This document shows positions 1-8,572 of a DNA stretch of 64,000 nt, in pieces. Made by a program: the position numbers and the translations under genes. The stretch lies in the NCBI RefSeq assembly GCF_001499855.1, contig NZ_LQIK01000012.1:460567-524566 (forward strand), given 5' to 3'. This DNA comes from Mycobacterium sp. GA-0227b (GTDB lineage: Bacteria; Actinomycetota; Actinomycetes; Mycobacteriales; Mycobacteriaceae). The notes below the pieces were generated by a model that saw nothing but the letters and a program-made list of their open reading frames with translations, searched no databases and was not told the DNA's origin. Numbering within the stretch: the stretch's first letter is position 1; every line of letters begins with the position of its first letter.

Positions 1-1
1 C

Positions 2-124
2 GAGAAATTCCTCGGCGCGAGCGAGTTCGGCGATCTCGACGTGAGACCGCTGGGGGCTATGCACATTGACGGCCGTGGTGGCGATGAGAATCACCCACTC
101 AAACTGGAGCGAGTTGGGGCATGA
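2..124 (+). CDS. Possible 3' end of an upstream gene (partial)
   Basis: A frame is open from the window edge and ends at TGA 122-124, giving 40 residues that finish in PLKLERVGA. Composition is compatible with a protein C-terminus, and it would converge on ligD. Nothing in it is recognisable, so it may be a chance open frame. The stretch from 125 to 185 shows no other feature. Confidence 0.3.
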   Translation, partial: EKFLGASEFGDLDVRPLGAMHIDGRGGDENHPLKLERVGA

Positions 125-185
125 GGCTCAACCCTTGGCTCCCACTACGGTACCCATCGAGCTGGGTTTCGAAGCACCGGCGGCG

Positions 186-2462
186 CTACTCCCACTTGAC
201 CTCGGCCGGGTCCTTGTCCGGGCGCAGCCCGCGCCAACTCGGCTGGCGCAGCCGGGCGTCGGAGGTTCGTTCGCTGTAGCGCACCTCGCCGACCAGTTCG
301 GGGCGGACGTATGTGACGCCCTTGGCGTCCTGGCGGGGCAGTCGCTCGTTGAACGGGCTGTCGTCCGTTTCCAGCGGCTTGAGCGTCTTCTTGAGTTCGG
401 CAAGGGCCTTGTCGGTGAAGCCGGTGCCGACGCGGCCGACGAACTGCAGTCCACCGTCTGACGGGATCCCGAGGAGCAGAGCGCCGATGCCGCTCGATCG
501 GCCGCCCTCGCCCTGACGCCAGCCGCCGATCACGACTTCCTGGGTGTTCCACAGCTTGTCCTTGATCCACGACGACGACCGCCGCCCCGGTTGGTATGTC
601 GAGTCGCGCTTCTTGGCGACGACGCCTTCCCAGCCCTTCTTGCGGGCATATTCGAGCGCTTCGGGGCCGTCGCCCGGCAACAGGTCCGGGACGATCAACC
701 CGCCGCCTTCGGCGAGTGCCTCCAGTAGCCGCCGTCGGTCGGAATACTTGGCGCGCAACAGCGATCGGCCGTCGAGGTGCAAGATGTCGAACGCCCAGAA
801 TTCCACCCGGGTCGAGCGGGCGCGGTTCTGCATCTCGGTGAAGCTGGGCACCCCCGACTCGTCGAGCGCCACCGCCTCGCCGTCGAGGATCACATGGTGC
901 TCGGCGAGATCGGCTGCGAGCGCTCCGAATTGGGGAAACTCCGCGGTCACGTCGCGGCCGCGTCGCGACCGGACGGTCAGCCTGCCGCGGTCCGCGTCGA
1001 GAATCACCCGGTAGCCGTCCCACTTGCCCTCGAACGCCCACTGGCCGGCCTTGAGCCGCGCGACCGATCCTTCCGTCGACAGCATCGGCGCGAGATCACC
1101 GGCTTGCGGCCGCTTCTGGTCCTTCATCCGGTGCGCGAGCCAATTCTTGCCGTCGGTCTGAATCAGGGCGTAGCGGCCGTCGATCTTCTTGCCCCGCAAA
1201 TTGATGATGACCTCGCCGCCGTCGTTGGGACTGTCGGGCGGCACGTCGTTGAACTTCTCGGCCTCATACGTGCCGGTGTCCCAGACGATCATCTTGCCGC
1301 CGCCGTATTCCCCTTTCGGGATCTCGCCGTGAAAGGTCAGATACTCCAGCGGATGGTCCTCGGTGTGCACGGCCAGGTGGTTCACCGACGGGGTGTCGGG
1401 CAGGTTCTTGGGCACCGCCCAGCTCACCAGCACGCCGTCGCGTTCCAGTCGCAGGTCGTAGTGCAGCCGGCGGGCGTGGTGCTCCTGGATGACGAACTTG
1501 TCGTTGTTGCCAGTTTTCGGCGGCTTGTTCGGCACCGGTTCCGGGGTTTTCGACGCGTCGCGCATGCTGCGGTACGTGGTCAGCCGATCGGGCACCGGCA
1601 CCGCCTCGTCGAGCGGCGCCAGCAGATCGCCCATCTCCTCGACGCGCTCGAGTACCTCGTCGAACCGCAGGTGCCGAAGCTTGCGGTCGCCGATCTCGTC
1701 CCATGTTCTGGGCGCGGCGACGGTCGGATGTTCGCGTCCGCGAAGGGAATACGGGGCGATGGTGGTCTTGGCGCCGTTGTTCTGGCTCCAGTCGACGAAC
1801 ACCTTTCCGGCGCGCAGGCTCTTCGTCATCGTCGCGGTTACCCGCTTGGGCATCGTCTTCTCCAGCTGCTGGGCGACCCGCCGGGCGAGCACCGATGCGC
1901 CCTGGGAACTGATCGGCTCCTGCAGCGGCACGTACAGGTGCAGACCCTTGCTGCCGCTGGTCAACGGGTAAGTGGTGAGCCCGATGTCGCCTATCAGATC
2001 CCGTACCTCGTGGGCGACCTCGCAGAGTTGCCGAAACGACACTCCCTCGCCGGGGTCGAGGTCGAAGACGATGCGGGTCGCCGGGCCGGGGGTCGGTGGG
2101 CCGTCGTCCCTGGCGACGAATCGCCATTGCGGCACATGGACTTCGAGCGCGGCCTGCTGCGCGATCCACGCCAGCCCCTCGGCGGTGTCGATGAGCGGAT
2201 ACGTCGTCGTCCCGGACCGGTGGGTTACCGACGCGCGGTCCAGCCATTCGGGCGCCGACGAGGCGAGCTGCTTCTCGAAGAACGACGGCTCTTCGACACC
2301 GTTCGGCCAGCGCTTGCGGGTGACGGCACGGCCCACGATATGCGGGATCATCGCCTCGGCGATGCCGACGTAGTAGTCGAACACCTCGGCCTTGGTGGTC
2401 CCCGTCGCCGGGTACAGCAACTTGTCCGGGTTGGTCAGCTTCACCCGGCCGAATCGATCCAC
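186..2462 (-). CDS. ligD: Multifunctional ATP-dependent DNA ligase LigD (NHEJ)
   Basis: This 758-residue protein has the mycobacterial POL-PE-LIG order. The primase/polymerase domain (about 1-295) carries the acidic FDLDPGEG motif at 133-140. The 3'-phosphoesterase domain (about 320-450) shows HHARRLHYDLRLERDG and later VHTEDHPLEY. The ligase domain (about 455-758) has motif I FEGKWDGYR with the predicted adenylated lysine K480. Length matches M. tuberculosis LigD (759). It remodels and seals double-strand break ends with Ku in non-homologous end joining. Ku is encoded 1.3 kb away on the opposite strand, as in M. tuberculosis where the two are divergent, but here two genes lie between them. 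The ATG at 2462 is the first start and begins the typical N-terminus. Confidence 0.97.
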   Translation of the reverse strand: MDRFGRVKLTNPDKLLYPATGTTKAEVFDYYVGIAEAMIPHIVGRAVTRKRWPNGVEEPSFFEKQLASSAPEWLDRASVTHRSGTTTYPLIDTAEGLAWIAQQAALEVHVPQWRFVARDDGPPTPGPATRIVFDLDPGEGVSFRQLCEVAHEVRDLIGDIGLTTYPLTSGSKGLHLYVPLQEPISSQGASVLARRVAQQLEKTMPKRVTATMTKSLRAGKVFVDWSQNNGAKTTIAPYSLRGREHPTVAAPRTWDEIGDRKLRHLRFDEVLERVEEMGDLLAPLDEAVPVPDRLTTYRSMRDASKTPEPVPNKPPKTGNNDKFVIQEHHARRLHYDLRLERDGVLVSWAVPKNLPDTPSVNHLAVHTEDHPLEYLTFHGEIPKGEYGGGKMIVWDTGTYEAEKFNDVPPDSPNDGGEVIINLRGKKIDGRYALIQTDGKNWLAHRMKDQKRPQAGDLAPMLSTEGSVARLKAGQWAFEGKWDGYRVILDADRGRLTVRSRRGRDVTAEFPQFGALAADLAEHHVILDGEAVALDESGVPSFTEMQNRARSTRVEFWAFDILHLDGRSLLRAKYSDRRRLLEALAEGGGLIVPDLLPGDGPEALEYARKKGWEGVVAKKRDSTYQPGRRSSSWIKDKLWNTQEVVIGGWRQGEGGRSSGIGALLLGIPSDGGLQFVGRVGTGFTDKALAELKKTLKPLETDDSPFNERLPRQDAKGVTYVRPELVGEVRYSERTSDARLRQPSWRGLRPDKDPAEVKWE

Positions 2463-2496
2463 AGTGTGAACGTATACCCGCTGTTACGTTGGATTC

Positions 2497-2718
2497 GTGA
2501 CTCGACTTGCGGCGGCGGTGCTGGTCGCGACGGCGGCTCTGCTATCGGCGCCTCACGCGGCGGCCGATCCGCAAGACCTTGTCCCCTACTGCTCGGGCGA
2601 CCAGACGCCGATGGACAACAACTGCCGGCCGATGGCGCATCAGGAGTTCACCCACGGGTCGGGGTTCGGACCGGACCTGCCGAATGGCTTGGACCCGTCG
2701 AACCAGCCGGTGACCTGA
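2497..2718 (+). CDS. Small secreted protein with signal peptide
   Basis: A 73-residue protein starts at GTG 2497. Residues 1-23 form a Sec signal peptide (basic TR, hydrophobic LAAAVLVATAALLSA, then AAADP cleavage). The mature part is about 50 residues with two cysteines in CSGDQTPMDNNC, suggesting one disulfide. Only 34 bp separate it from the divergent ligD start, so promoters must be very short or overlapping. Small secreted proteins of this kind are common in mycobacteria; function unknown. Confidence 0.7.
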   Translation: MTRLAAAVLVATAALLSAPHAAADPQDLVPYCSGDQTPMDNNCRPMAHQEFTHGSGFGPDLPNGLDPSNQPVT

Positions 2719-2820
2719 ACGTCGAGTTCTGCACCAGGGTCGTCGCGCCGTTCACAGCGGTGGCGCCGAAATCCGCGGCAACGGCAGCGCGCCGGGTAGC
2801 GTGAAAAACGTGGTGACCGG

Positions 2821-3774
2821 ATGAGTTCGGGCGACGGTAGGCAGCGAGCGCTGGTGATCGGCGAGGCTTTGATCGACATCGTCTCCCGTCCCGGCCAAGT
2901 CAGCGCTGAACACGTCGGCGGCAGCCCGCTCAATGTGGCGGTCGGGCTGGCCCGCCTCGATCGCGACGTCGAATTCCTCACCCACATCGGCGACGACGAA
3001 CGGGGTTGGCGCATCGTCGAGTATGTCGAAGCGGCTGGGGTGCAACTGGTTACGGGAAGCACGAACGCGGCCCGCACTCCGACCGCGCTGGCCACTCTCG
3101 ACGAGCACGGCTCGGCACAGTACGACTTCGACATCGAATGGCAACTGACGGGCACGCCGGAGGTCGGGCCGCCGCTCGTCGTGCACACCGGGTCAATCGC
3201 GACGGTGTTGGAGCCCGGGTGCCGCGCCACCGCGGCGCTGCTCGACACCTACCACCCGTCGGCGACCGTGACGTTCGACCCGAATGTGCGGCCGGTGCTG
3301 ATCGAGGACGGCGACGCCGCACGCAACCGCATCGATCGGATCATCGAGCGAAGTGATGTCGTCAAGGTGAGCGACGAGGACATGCGCTGGATCGACCCGG
3401 ACCGCTCTGCCGAGCAGATCGCCCACACGTGGCTGGCGATGGGCCCGTCCGTGGTAGCGGTGACCACGGGTGGGCAAGGGGCGTTCGCGCTGTGCGCACA
3501 GGGCACGGTGCGGGTGCCGGCGTTCCAGGTCGACGTCGTCGACACGGTCGGCGCGGGCGATGCGTTCATGACCGGCCTGATCGACGCCCTGTGGACGCTG
3601 GGCCTGCTGGGTGCCGAACGACGGGCTGACCTGGCTCGAATCGGCACCGAGGAGCTGACGAGCGTCGTGCGAACCGCCGCCCTGTCGTCGGCGTTGACGG
3701 TGTCCCGTGCCGGCGCCGATCTTCCTGATCGCAGCAGCCGCGATGCGGCGCAGAAATCAGCCATACTGGGTTGA
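2821..3774 (+). CDS. PfkB-family carbohydrate kinase (fructokinase/ribokinase type)
   Basis: A 317-residue sugar kinase of the ribokinase superfamily. The N-terminal part has the substrate loop GGSPLNVAVGLARL. The C-terminal PfkB signature DTVGAGDAFMTGLID contains the catalytic base Asp and the anion-hole GAGD. Family members phosphorylate a sugar hydroxyl from ATP in the cytoplasm; the sugar here cannot be read, though fructokinase-like is likely. Its TGA overlaps the ku ATG (TGATG), so the two are translationally coupled. ATG 2821 is preferred; a GTG nine bases upstream is an alternative. Confidence 0.9.
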   Translation: MSSGDGRQRALVIGEALIDIVSRPGQVSAEHVGGSPLNVAVGLARLDRDVEFLTHIGDDERGWRIVEYVEAAGVQLVTGSTNAARTPTALATLDEHGSAQYDFDIEWQLTGTPEVGPPLVVHTGSIATVLEPGCRATAALLDTYHPSATVTFDPNVRPVLIEDGDAARNRIDRIIERSDVVKVSDEDMRWIDPDRSAEQIAHTWLAMGPSVVAVTTGGQGAFALCAQGTVRVPAFQVDVVDTVGAGDAFMTGLIDALWTLGLLGAERRADLARIGTEELTSVVRTAALSSALTVSRAGADLPDRSSRDAAQKSAILG

Positions 3775-4709
3775 TGCGTTCCATATGGAAAGGCTCGATC
3801 GCGTTCGGCCTGGTGAACGTCCCGGTCAAGGTCTACAGCGCGACCCAGGACCACGACGTGAAGTTCCATCAGGTGCACGCGAAGGACAACGGACGCATTC
3901 GGTACAAGCGCGTCTGTGAACTCGACGGCGAGGAAGTCGAGTACCGCGACATCGCCCGGGCGTATGAATCCGACGACGGGCAGACGGTGATCATCACCGA
4001 CGAGGACATTGCGACGCTTCCCGAGGAACGCAGTCGGGAGATCGAGGTGCTGGAGTTCGTTCCGGCCGGCGACATCGATCCGATGATGTATGACCGCAGT
4101 TATTTCCTTGAGCCCGAGGGCAAGTCGTCAAAGTCATATGTGCTGTTGACCAAGACGCTCAAGGAGACCGACCGCGTCGCGATCGTCCATTTCGCGTTGC
4201 GCAACAAGACCCGGCTCGCGGCGCTGCGGGTGCAGGACTTCAGCAAGCGCGACGTCATGGTGATCCAGACGCTGTTGTGGCCCGACGAGATCCGCGATCC
4301 CGATTTCCCGGTGCTGGACAAGGAAGTCGACATCAAATCGGCCGAGTTGAAGATGGCCACCCAGGTCGTGGACTCGATGACCGACGACTTCAATCCCGAC
4401 CGCTACCACGACGACTATCAGGAGCAGCTGCACGAGCTGATCCAGGCGAAACTCGAAGGCGGCGAAGCCTTTACCACCGAGGAGCAGCCGCAGGAGCTCG
4501 ACGAGACCGAGGATGTCTCCGACCTGCTGGCCAAGCTCGAGGCGAGCGTGAAGGCCCGGCGCGAAGGCCGCGGCAAGTCCGACGACGGGGACAAGCCGGC
4601 CAAGAAGGCGCCCGCGAAGAAGGCCGCCGCGAAGAAGGCCCCGGCCAAGAAGGCCGCCAAGAAGTCGCCTGCCAAAAAGGCCGCGAAGAAGACCGCTGCC
4701 AAGAAGTAA
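3774..4709 (+). CDS. ku: Ku DNA end-binding protein
   Basis: This 311-residue bacterial Ku begins MRSIWKGSIAFGLVNVPVKV, the hallmark N-terminus, and contains the Ku beta-barrel core up to about residue 250. The C-terminus is a long lysine/alanine tail of repeated AKKAPAKK-like units, as in M. smegmatis Ku and unlike the shorter M. tuberculosis protein; such tails contribute DNA binding. Ku binds broken ends and recruits LigD. Start choice: the ATG at 3774 overlaps the upstream kinase stop; a TTG three bases upstream adds one residue only. Confidence 0.97.
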   Translation: MRSIWKGSIAFGLVNVPVKVYSATQDHDVKFHQVHAKDNGRIRYKRVCELDGEEVEYRDIARAYESDDGQTVIITDEDIATLPEERSREIEVLEFVPAGDIDPMMYDRSYFLEPEGKSSKSYVLLTKTLKETDRVAIVHFALRNKTRLAALRVQDFSKRDVMVIQTLLWPDEIRDPDFPVLDKEVDIKSAELKMATQVVDSMTDDFNPDRYHDDYQEQLHELIQAKLEGGEAFTTEEQPQELDETEDVSDLLAKLEASVKARREGRGKSDDGDKPAKKAPAKKAAAKKAPAKKAAKKSPAKKAAKKTAAKK

Positions 4710-4798
4710 GCGCCCCGCGATCGCCGGTTGTGAATCTGGCGACGGTTTTCCCTGGATCTACGTCGTGAGGTTCACAATTGAGCGAACCTGCGACAAAT

Positions 4799-4812
4799 TA
4801 GAACGTGTTTCA
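4799..4812. promoter_or_regulatory. KstR-like operator motif
   Basis: The 14-mer TAGAACGTGTTTCA fits the published KstR consensus TnnAACnnGTTnnA at every fixed position. It ends 23 bp before the GTG of the SDR gene, a plausible repressor position. KstR is the TetR-type repressor of mycobacterial cholesterol genes. A single motif match may be chance. Confidence 0.45.
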
Positions 4813-4835
4813 GTTCGGCCTGTTACCGTGACGCC

Positions 4836-5627
4836 GTGATTCTCGACAGATTTCGACTGGACGATCAGGTGGCCGTGGTCACCGGTGCGGGCCGCGGCCT
4901 CGGCGCCGCGATGGCGGTCGCATTCGCGGAAGCCGGTGCAGACGTGCTGATCGCGTCACGCACACAGTCGCAACTCGAGGAGGTCGCCGAGCAGATCGGC
5001 GCCGCCGGACGACGGGCCCACATCGTCGTCGCGGACCTCGCACACCCGGAGGACACCGCCAAGCTCGCGGACGCGGCGGTCGAGGCGTTCGGCAAACTAG
5101 ACATCGTCGTCAACAACGTCGGCGGCACCATGCCGAACGCGCTCCTCAACACCTCCACGAAGGACCTGCGCGACGCCTTCACCTTCAACGTCTCGACCGC
5201 GCACGCGCTCACGGCAGCCGCCGTACCGCACATGCTCGAGCACTCCGGCGGCGGCAGCATCATCAACGTCACCTCCACCATGGGCCGGTTGGCCGGCCGC
5301 GGTTTCGCCGCCTACGGCACCGCGAAGGCCGCGCTCGCCCACTACACCCGGTTGGCCGCGCTCGACCTCTGCCCGCGGATCCGGGTCAACGCGATCGCAC
5401 CGGGCTCGATCCTGACCTCGGCGCTCGACATCGTCGCCTCCAACGACGAGCTGCGGAAGCCGATGGAGCAGGCCACCCCGATGCGCCGCCTCGGTGAACC
5501 CGATGACATCGCCGCTGCCGCCGTGTATCTCGCCTCGCCCGCAGGCAGCTATCTGACCGGTAAGACGCTCGAGGTGGACGGCGGGTTGACGGTCCCGAAT
5601 CTCGACCTGCCCATCCCGGATCTGTGA
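4836..5627 (+). CDS. Short-chain dehydrogenase/reductase (Rv0927c-like)
   Basis: A 263-residue classical SDR: nucleotide-binding GAGRGLGAA near residue 17, NNVGG, active-site Ser in NVTSTMG, and YGTAKAA (YxxxK). The C-terminal VDGG is typical. It oxidises or reduces an alcohol/ketone with NAD(P). The next gene starts 10 bp downstream, and the same pairing is found in M. tuberculosis (Rv0927c/Rv0926c). Substrate unknown. The KstR-like motif just upstream raises the possibility of a steroid-linked role. Confidence 0.9.
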   Translation: MILDRFRLDDQVAVVTGAGRGLGAAMAVAFAEAGADVLIASRTQSQLEEVAEQIGAAGRRAHIVVADLAHPEDTAKLADAAVEAFGKLDIVVNNVGGTMPNALLNTSTKDLRDAFTFNVSTAHALTAAAVPHMLEHSGGGSIINVTSTMGRLAGRGFAAYGTAKAALAHYTRLAALDLCPRIRVNAIAPGSILTSALDIVASNDELRKPMEQATPMRRLGEPDDIAAAAVYLASPAGSYLTGKTLEVDGGLTVPNLDLPIPDL

Positions 5628-5637
5628 GAGGAAGCCC

Positions 5638-6726
5638 ATGACCATCAAGGTGGCCGCGATCGGCACCGGCAACGTCGGACGGCACGCGCTGACCCAGCTG
5701 ATCAACGACCCGCAGTACGAGCTCACCGCCGTGTGGGTGTCGTCGGACGCCAAAGCCGGTAAGGACGCGGGAGACCTTGCGGGGCTTGGGGTTTCGACAG
5801 GTATCACCGCGACGGCCGACATCGACGCGGTACTGGCCACCCAGCCCGACTGTGCCGTCTACACCGCGATGGCCGACAACCGCCTGCCCGACGCGCTCGA
5901 GGACTATCGCCGCATCCTGGCCGCCGGCGTCAACGTCGTGGGCAGCAGCGCCGTCTTCCTGCAGTACCCGTGGCAGGTGCTGCCCGACGACCTCGTCAAG
6001 CCGATCGAGGAGGCCACGCAACAAGGCAATTCGTCCCTGTTTGTCAACGGCATCGACCCCGGCTTCGCCAACGACCTGCTGCCGCTGGCACTGGCGGGCA
6101 CCTGCCAGAGCGTCGAACAGATCCGCTGCATGGAGATCATCAACTACGACACCTACGACAGCGCCACGGTCATGTTCGACGTGATGGGCTTCGGCAAACC
6201 GCTCGACGAGATCCCGATGCTGCTGCAACCCGGGGTGCTCAGCCTCGCCTGGGGATCGGTGGTGCGCCAGCTCGCCGCGGGCCTGGGCATCGAGCTCGAC
6301 AACGTGACCGAAACCTATGTGCGGGATCCGGCGCCCGAGGATTTCGACATCGCCGCAGGCCATATTGCCAAGGGCACCGCAGCGGCCTTGCGCTTCGAAG
6401 TGCAGGGCATCAAGGACGGCAAGGTCGCCGTCGTCCTCGAACACGTCACGCGGCTGCGCGACGACCTGCACCCGGACTGGCCGCAACCGGCGCAGGAGGG
6501 CGGCTCGTACCGCCTCGAGATCACCGGCGAGCCGTCCTACACGCTCGACCTGTGCCTCAGCAGCCCCAACGGCGACCACAATCACGCCGGGCTGGTCGCG
6601 ACCGCCGCCCGCGTCGTCAACGCGATTCCCGCGGTCGTGGCCGCCCCGCCGGGCATCCGCACGACGCTCGACTTGCCGCTGATCACCGGAAAAGGGCTGT
6701 ACGCTCTGCGCCAAGGCCAACGGTAG
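5638..6726 (+). CDS. NAD(P)-binding dihydrodipicolinate reductase-like protein (Rv0926c-like)
   Basis: A 362-residue protein with an N-terminal Rossmann motif AAIGTGNVGRHA and the layout of the actinobacterial family annotated as dihydrodipicolinate-reductase-like or amine dehydrogenase-like. True DapB is shorter (about 245-270), so lysine synthesis is unlikely. It lies 10 bp after the SDR with GAGAGGAAG as ribosome binding site, so the two form an operon. The substrate is not known; involvement with the SDR in one pathway is inference. Confidence 0.85.
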   Translation: MTIKVAAIGTGNVGRHALTQLINDPQYELTAVWVSSDAKAGKDAGDLAGLGVSTGITATADIDAVLATQPDCAVYTAMADNRLPDALEDYRRILAAGVNVVGSSAVFLQYPWQVLPDDLVKPIEEATQQGNSSLFVNGIDPGFANDLLPLALAGTCQSVEQIRCMEIINYDTYDSATVMFDVMGFGKPLDEIPMLLQPGVLSLAWGSVVRQLAAGLGIELDNVTETYVRDPAPEDFDIAAGHIAKGTAAALRFEVQGIKDGKVAVVLEHVTRLRDDLHPDWPQPAQEGGSYRLEITGEPSYTLDLCLSSPNGDHNHAGLVATAARVVNAIPAVVAAPPGIRTTLDLPLITGKGLYALRQGQR

Positions 6727-6746
6727 TTCAGACTGAGGACGTGCCC

Positions 6747-7013
6747 ATGCGAACCACACTTCGTTATCTCGCTCCGGTGATCGCGGCCGGTGGCGTCGCA
6801 GCGGCGCTCGCCGGCGCACCGTTGGCCGGCGCCGAACCGGCCAATCCGACGCTGCCGCAGTGCGTCGACACCGGCGGCGCCCAGGCGATCGGCGGCTCCA
6901 CGACGGAATGCGTGTCGCCAGGCAACGTTTCGATCAACGCCACGCCCGCCGAACAGGAGTATGTGGGTCCGTGGGGCAGCATGTGGGAAGGCGACGGGTT
7001 CTTCTTCCCGTGA
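6747..7013 (+). CDS. Small secreted protein, paralogue A
   Basis: An 88-residue protein starts at ATG 6747. Residues 1-30 form a signal peptide (RTTLRY, hydrophobic alanine-rich core, AGAEP cleavage). The mature region has two cysteines and ends in an aromatic WGSMWEGDGFFFP tail. A similar small secreted gene follows at 7051. It follows the reductase gene by 20 bp and may be in the same transcript. Function unknown. Confidence 0.75.
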   Translation: MRTTLRYLAPVIAAGGVAAALAGAPLAGAEPANPTLPQCVDTGGAQAIGGSTTECVSPGNVSINATPAEQEYVGPWGSMWEGDGFFFP

Positions 7014-7050
7014 CCGTCCGGGCCTGCCCCTGCCGCGCAAGTCGTCGATA

Positions 7051-7272
7051 ATGCGCTGTCTCGCAATGGTTTTTGCAGCGGCCGCGGTTGGCATGTGTAC
7101 CCTCGTCGCACCCGCCGCCACCGCCGCGCCCGAATGCGTCGACATCGCCCCGAACACCACCCAGTGCGATACGAACGGCAGCTCTCAGATCGTCACGTCA
7201 CCGTCGGTGCAGACCGGGCCGTACCGCGGCTGGGCCTGGGGCCCCGTGATCGTCGGTGGACGCGGTAGGTGA
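7051..7272 (+). CDS. Small secreted protein, paralogue B
   Basis: A 73-residue protein with signal peptide (residues 1-26, cleavage near ATAAPE). The mature part has a cysteine pair (ECVDIAPNTTQC) and a C-terminal Trp-rich GWAWGPVIVGG. The arrangement of one Cys pair followed by an aromatic/glycine tail resembles the preceding gene, so the two look like diverged tandem copies. ATG 7051 was chosen because the signal peptide starts there. Confidence 0.7.
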   Translation: MRCLAMVFAAAAVGMCTLVAPAATAAPECVDIAPNTTQCDTNGSSQIVTSPSVQTGPYRGWAWGPVIVGGRGR

Positions 7273-7292
7273 CCCCGTAGCCGCACGGGGTT

Positions 7293-7311
7293 GAGGTTTC
7301 GGCTAACCTAA
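7293..7311. promoter_or_regulatory. DtxR-family (IdeR/MntR)-like box upstream of mntH
   Basis: GAGGTTTCGGCTAACCTAA matches 14 of 19 positions of the IdeR iron-box consensus TTAGGTTAGSCTAACCTAA, with inverted arms AGGTT and AACCT. It lies 28 bp before the mntH GTG. Because the target gene is a manganese/divalent-metal importer, MntR is the more likely binder; this is inference. Confidence 0.5.
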
Positions 7312-7339
7312 CTTTTCTATTCGCTATTCCGGATAGAAG

Positions 7340-8572
7340 GTGGGCGAGGTGGTCCAGGACGAGGTGAAGCTGCGGCCGAGTTGGCTGTTGCTCGGGCCGG
7401 CATTCGTCGCCGCCATCGCCTACGTCGACCCCGGCAACGTCGCCGCCAACGTCAGCGCCGGCGCGCAGTTCGGGTTCTTGCTGGTCTGGGTCATCGTCGC
7501 GGCCAACGCCATGGCCTGCCTCGTGCAGTACCTCTCGGCGAAGCTGGGGCTCGTGACCGGGATGTCGCTACCGGAAGCGGTCGGTGGCCGGATGCGCCGC
7601 CGAACCCGGCTGACGTACTGGCTGCAAGCCGAATTAGTCGCGATGGCAACGGATCTCGCAGAGGTGGTGGGCGGCGCCATCGCGCTGTACCTGCTGTTCG
7701 ACCTGCCGCTGCTGACCGGCGGCATCATCACCGGGGTCGTCTCGCTGCTGTTGTTGTTGGTGAAGGACCGCCAAGGTCAAAGCTCGTTCGAACGCGTCAT
7801 CACCGGGCTGCTGTCGATCATCGCGGTGGGTTTTCTCGCCAGCCTGTTCGTCGCTCCCCCGCCCGTCGACGAGGCGGCGGCCGGGCTGGTCCCGATGTTC
7901 GCCGGAACCGAGAGCGTGCTGATCGCCGCGGCCATGCTGGGCGCGACCGTGATGCCGCACGCGGTGTACCTGCACTCCGGGTTGGCCCGGGACCGGCACG
8001 GCCACCCCGAGCCAGGCCCGATGCGACGGATGCTGCTGCGCGTCACCCGCTGGGACGTCGGCATTGCGATGGTCGTAGCGGGCGCGGTCAACCTGTCGAT
8101 GGTGTTGGTCGCCGCCACCAATCTGCAGGGACAGGAGAACACCGACTCGATCGAGGGCGCACACGCCGCGGTCCGCGAGACCCTCGGCCCGACGATCGCG
8201 CTGCTGTTCGCCATCGGCCTGCTGGCCTCGGGGCTGGCGTCCTCTTCGGTCGGCGCCTACGCGGGCGCGATGATCATGCAGGGCCTGCTGAAGCGCTCCA
8301 TTCCACTGGTGCTGCGCCGCCTCATCACCCTGCTGCCGGCACTGGCAATCCTCGCCATCGGTCTCGACCCCAGCCGGGCGCTGGTGTTGTCGCAGGTGGT
8401 GCTGTCCTTCGGGATCCCGTTCGCCCTGATTCCGCTGGTGCGGTTGACCAGCGACCGGAGCCTGATGGGCGACGACACCAACCACCGCGTGACGACGACT
8501 CTCGGCTGGGGCATCGCCGCCCTCATTAGTCTCTTGAATGTGGTGCTGATCTTCCTGACCGTGACGGGCTGA
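7340..8572 (+). CDS. mntH: Nramp-family divalent metal (Mn2+/Fe2+) transporter
   Basis: A 410-residue integral membrane protein with about 11 hydrophobic helices. It has the Nramp TM1 metal-binding DPGN in AYVDPGNVAANV and the TM6 MPHA in GATVMPHAVYLHS. It imports Mn2+ and related ions with protons across the cytoplasmic membrane. GTG 7340 is the longest start; GTG 7349 also works. Its TGA overlaps the next ATG. M. tuberculosis has the equivalent Rv0924c beside the same reductase genes. Confidence 0.95.
   Translation: MGEVVQDEVKLRPSWLLLGPAFVAAIAYVDPGNVAANVSAGAQFGFLLVWVIVAANAMACLVQYLSAKLGLVTGMSLPEAVGGRMRRRTRLTYWLQAELVAMATDLAEVVGGAIALYLLFDLPLLTGGIITGVVSLLLLLVKDRQGQSSFERVITGLLSIIAVGFLASLFVAPPPVDEAAAGLVPMFAGTESVLIAAAMLGATVMPHAVYLHSGLARDRHGHPEPGPMRRMLLRVTRWDVGIAMVVAGAVNLSMVLVAATNLQGQENTDSIEGAHAAVRETLGPTIALLFAIGLLASGLASSSVGAYAGAMIMQGLLKRSIPLVLRRLITLLPALAILAIGLDPSRALVLSQVVLSFGIPFALIPLVRLTSDRSLMGDDTNHRVTTTLGWGIAALISLLNVVLIFLTVTG

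Noticed and set aside
777..2804. Long plus-strand open frame opposite ligD
   Set aside because: Composition is Arg/Val/His-rich shadow sequence without domains, while the opposite strand encodes complete LigD.
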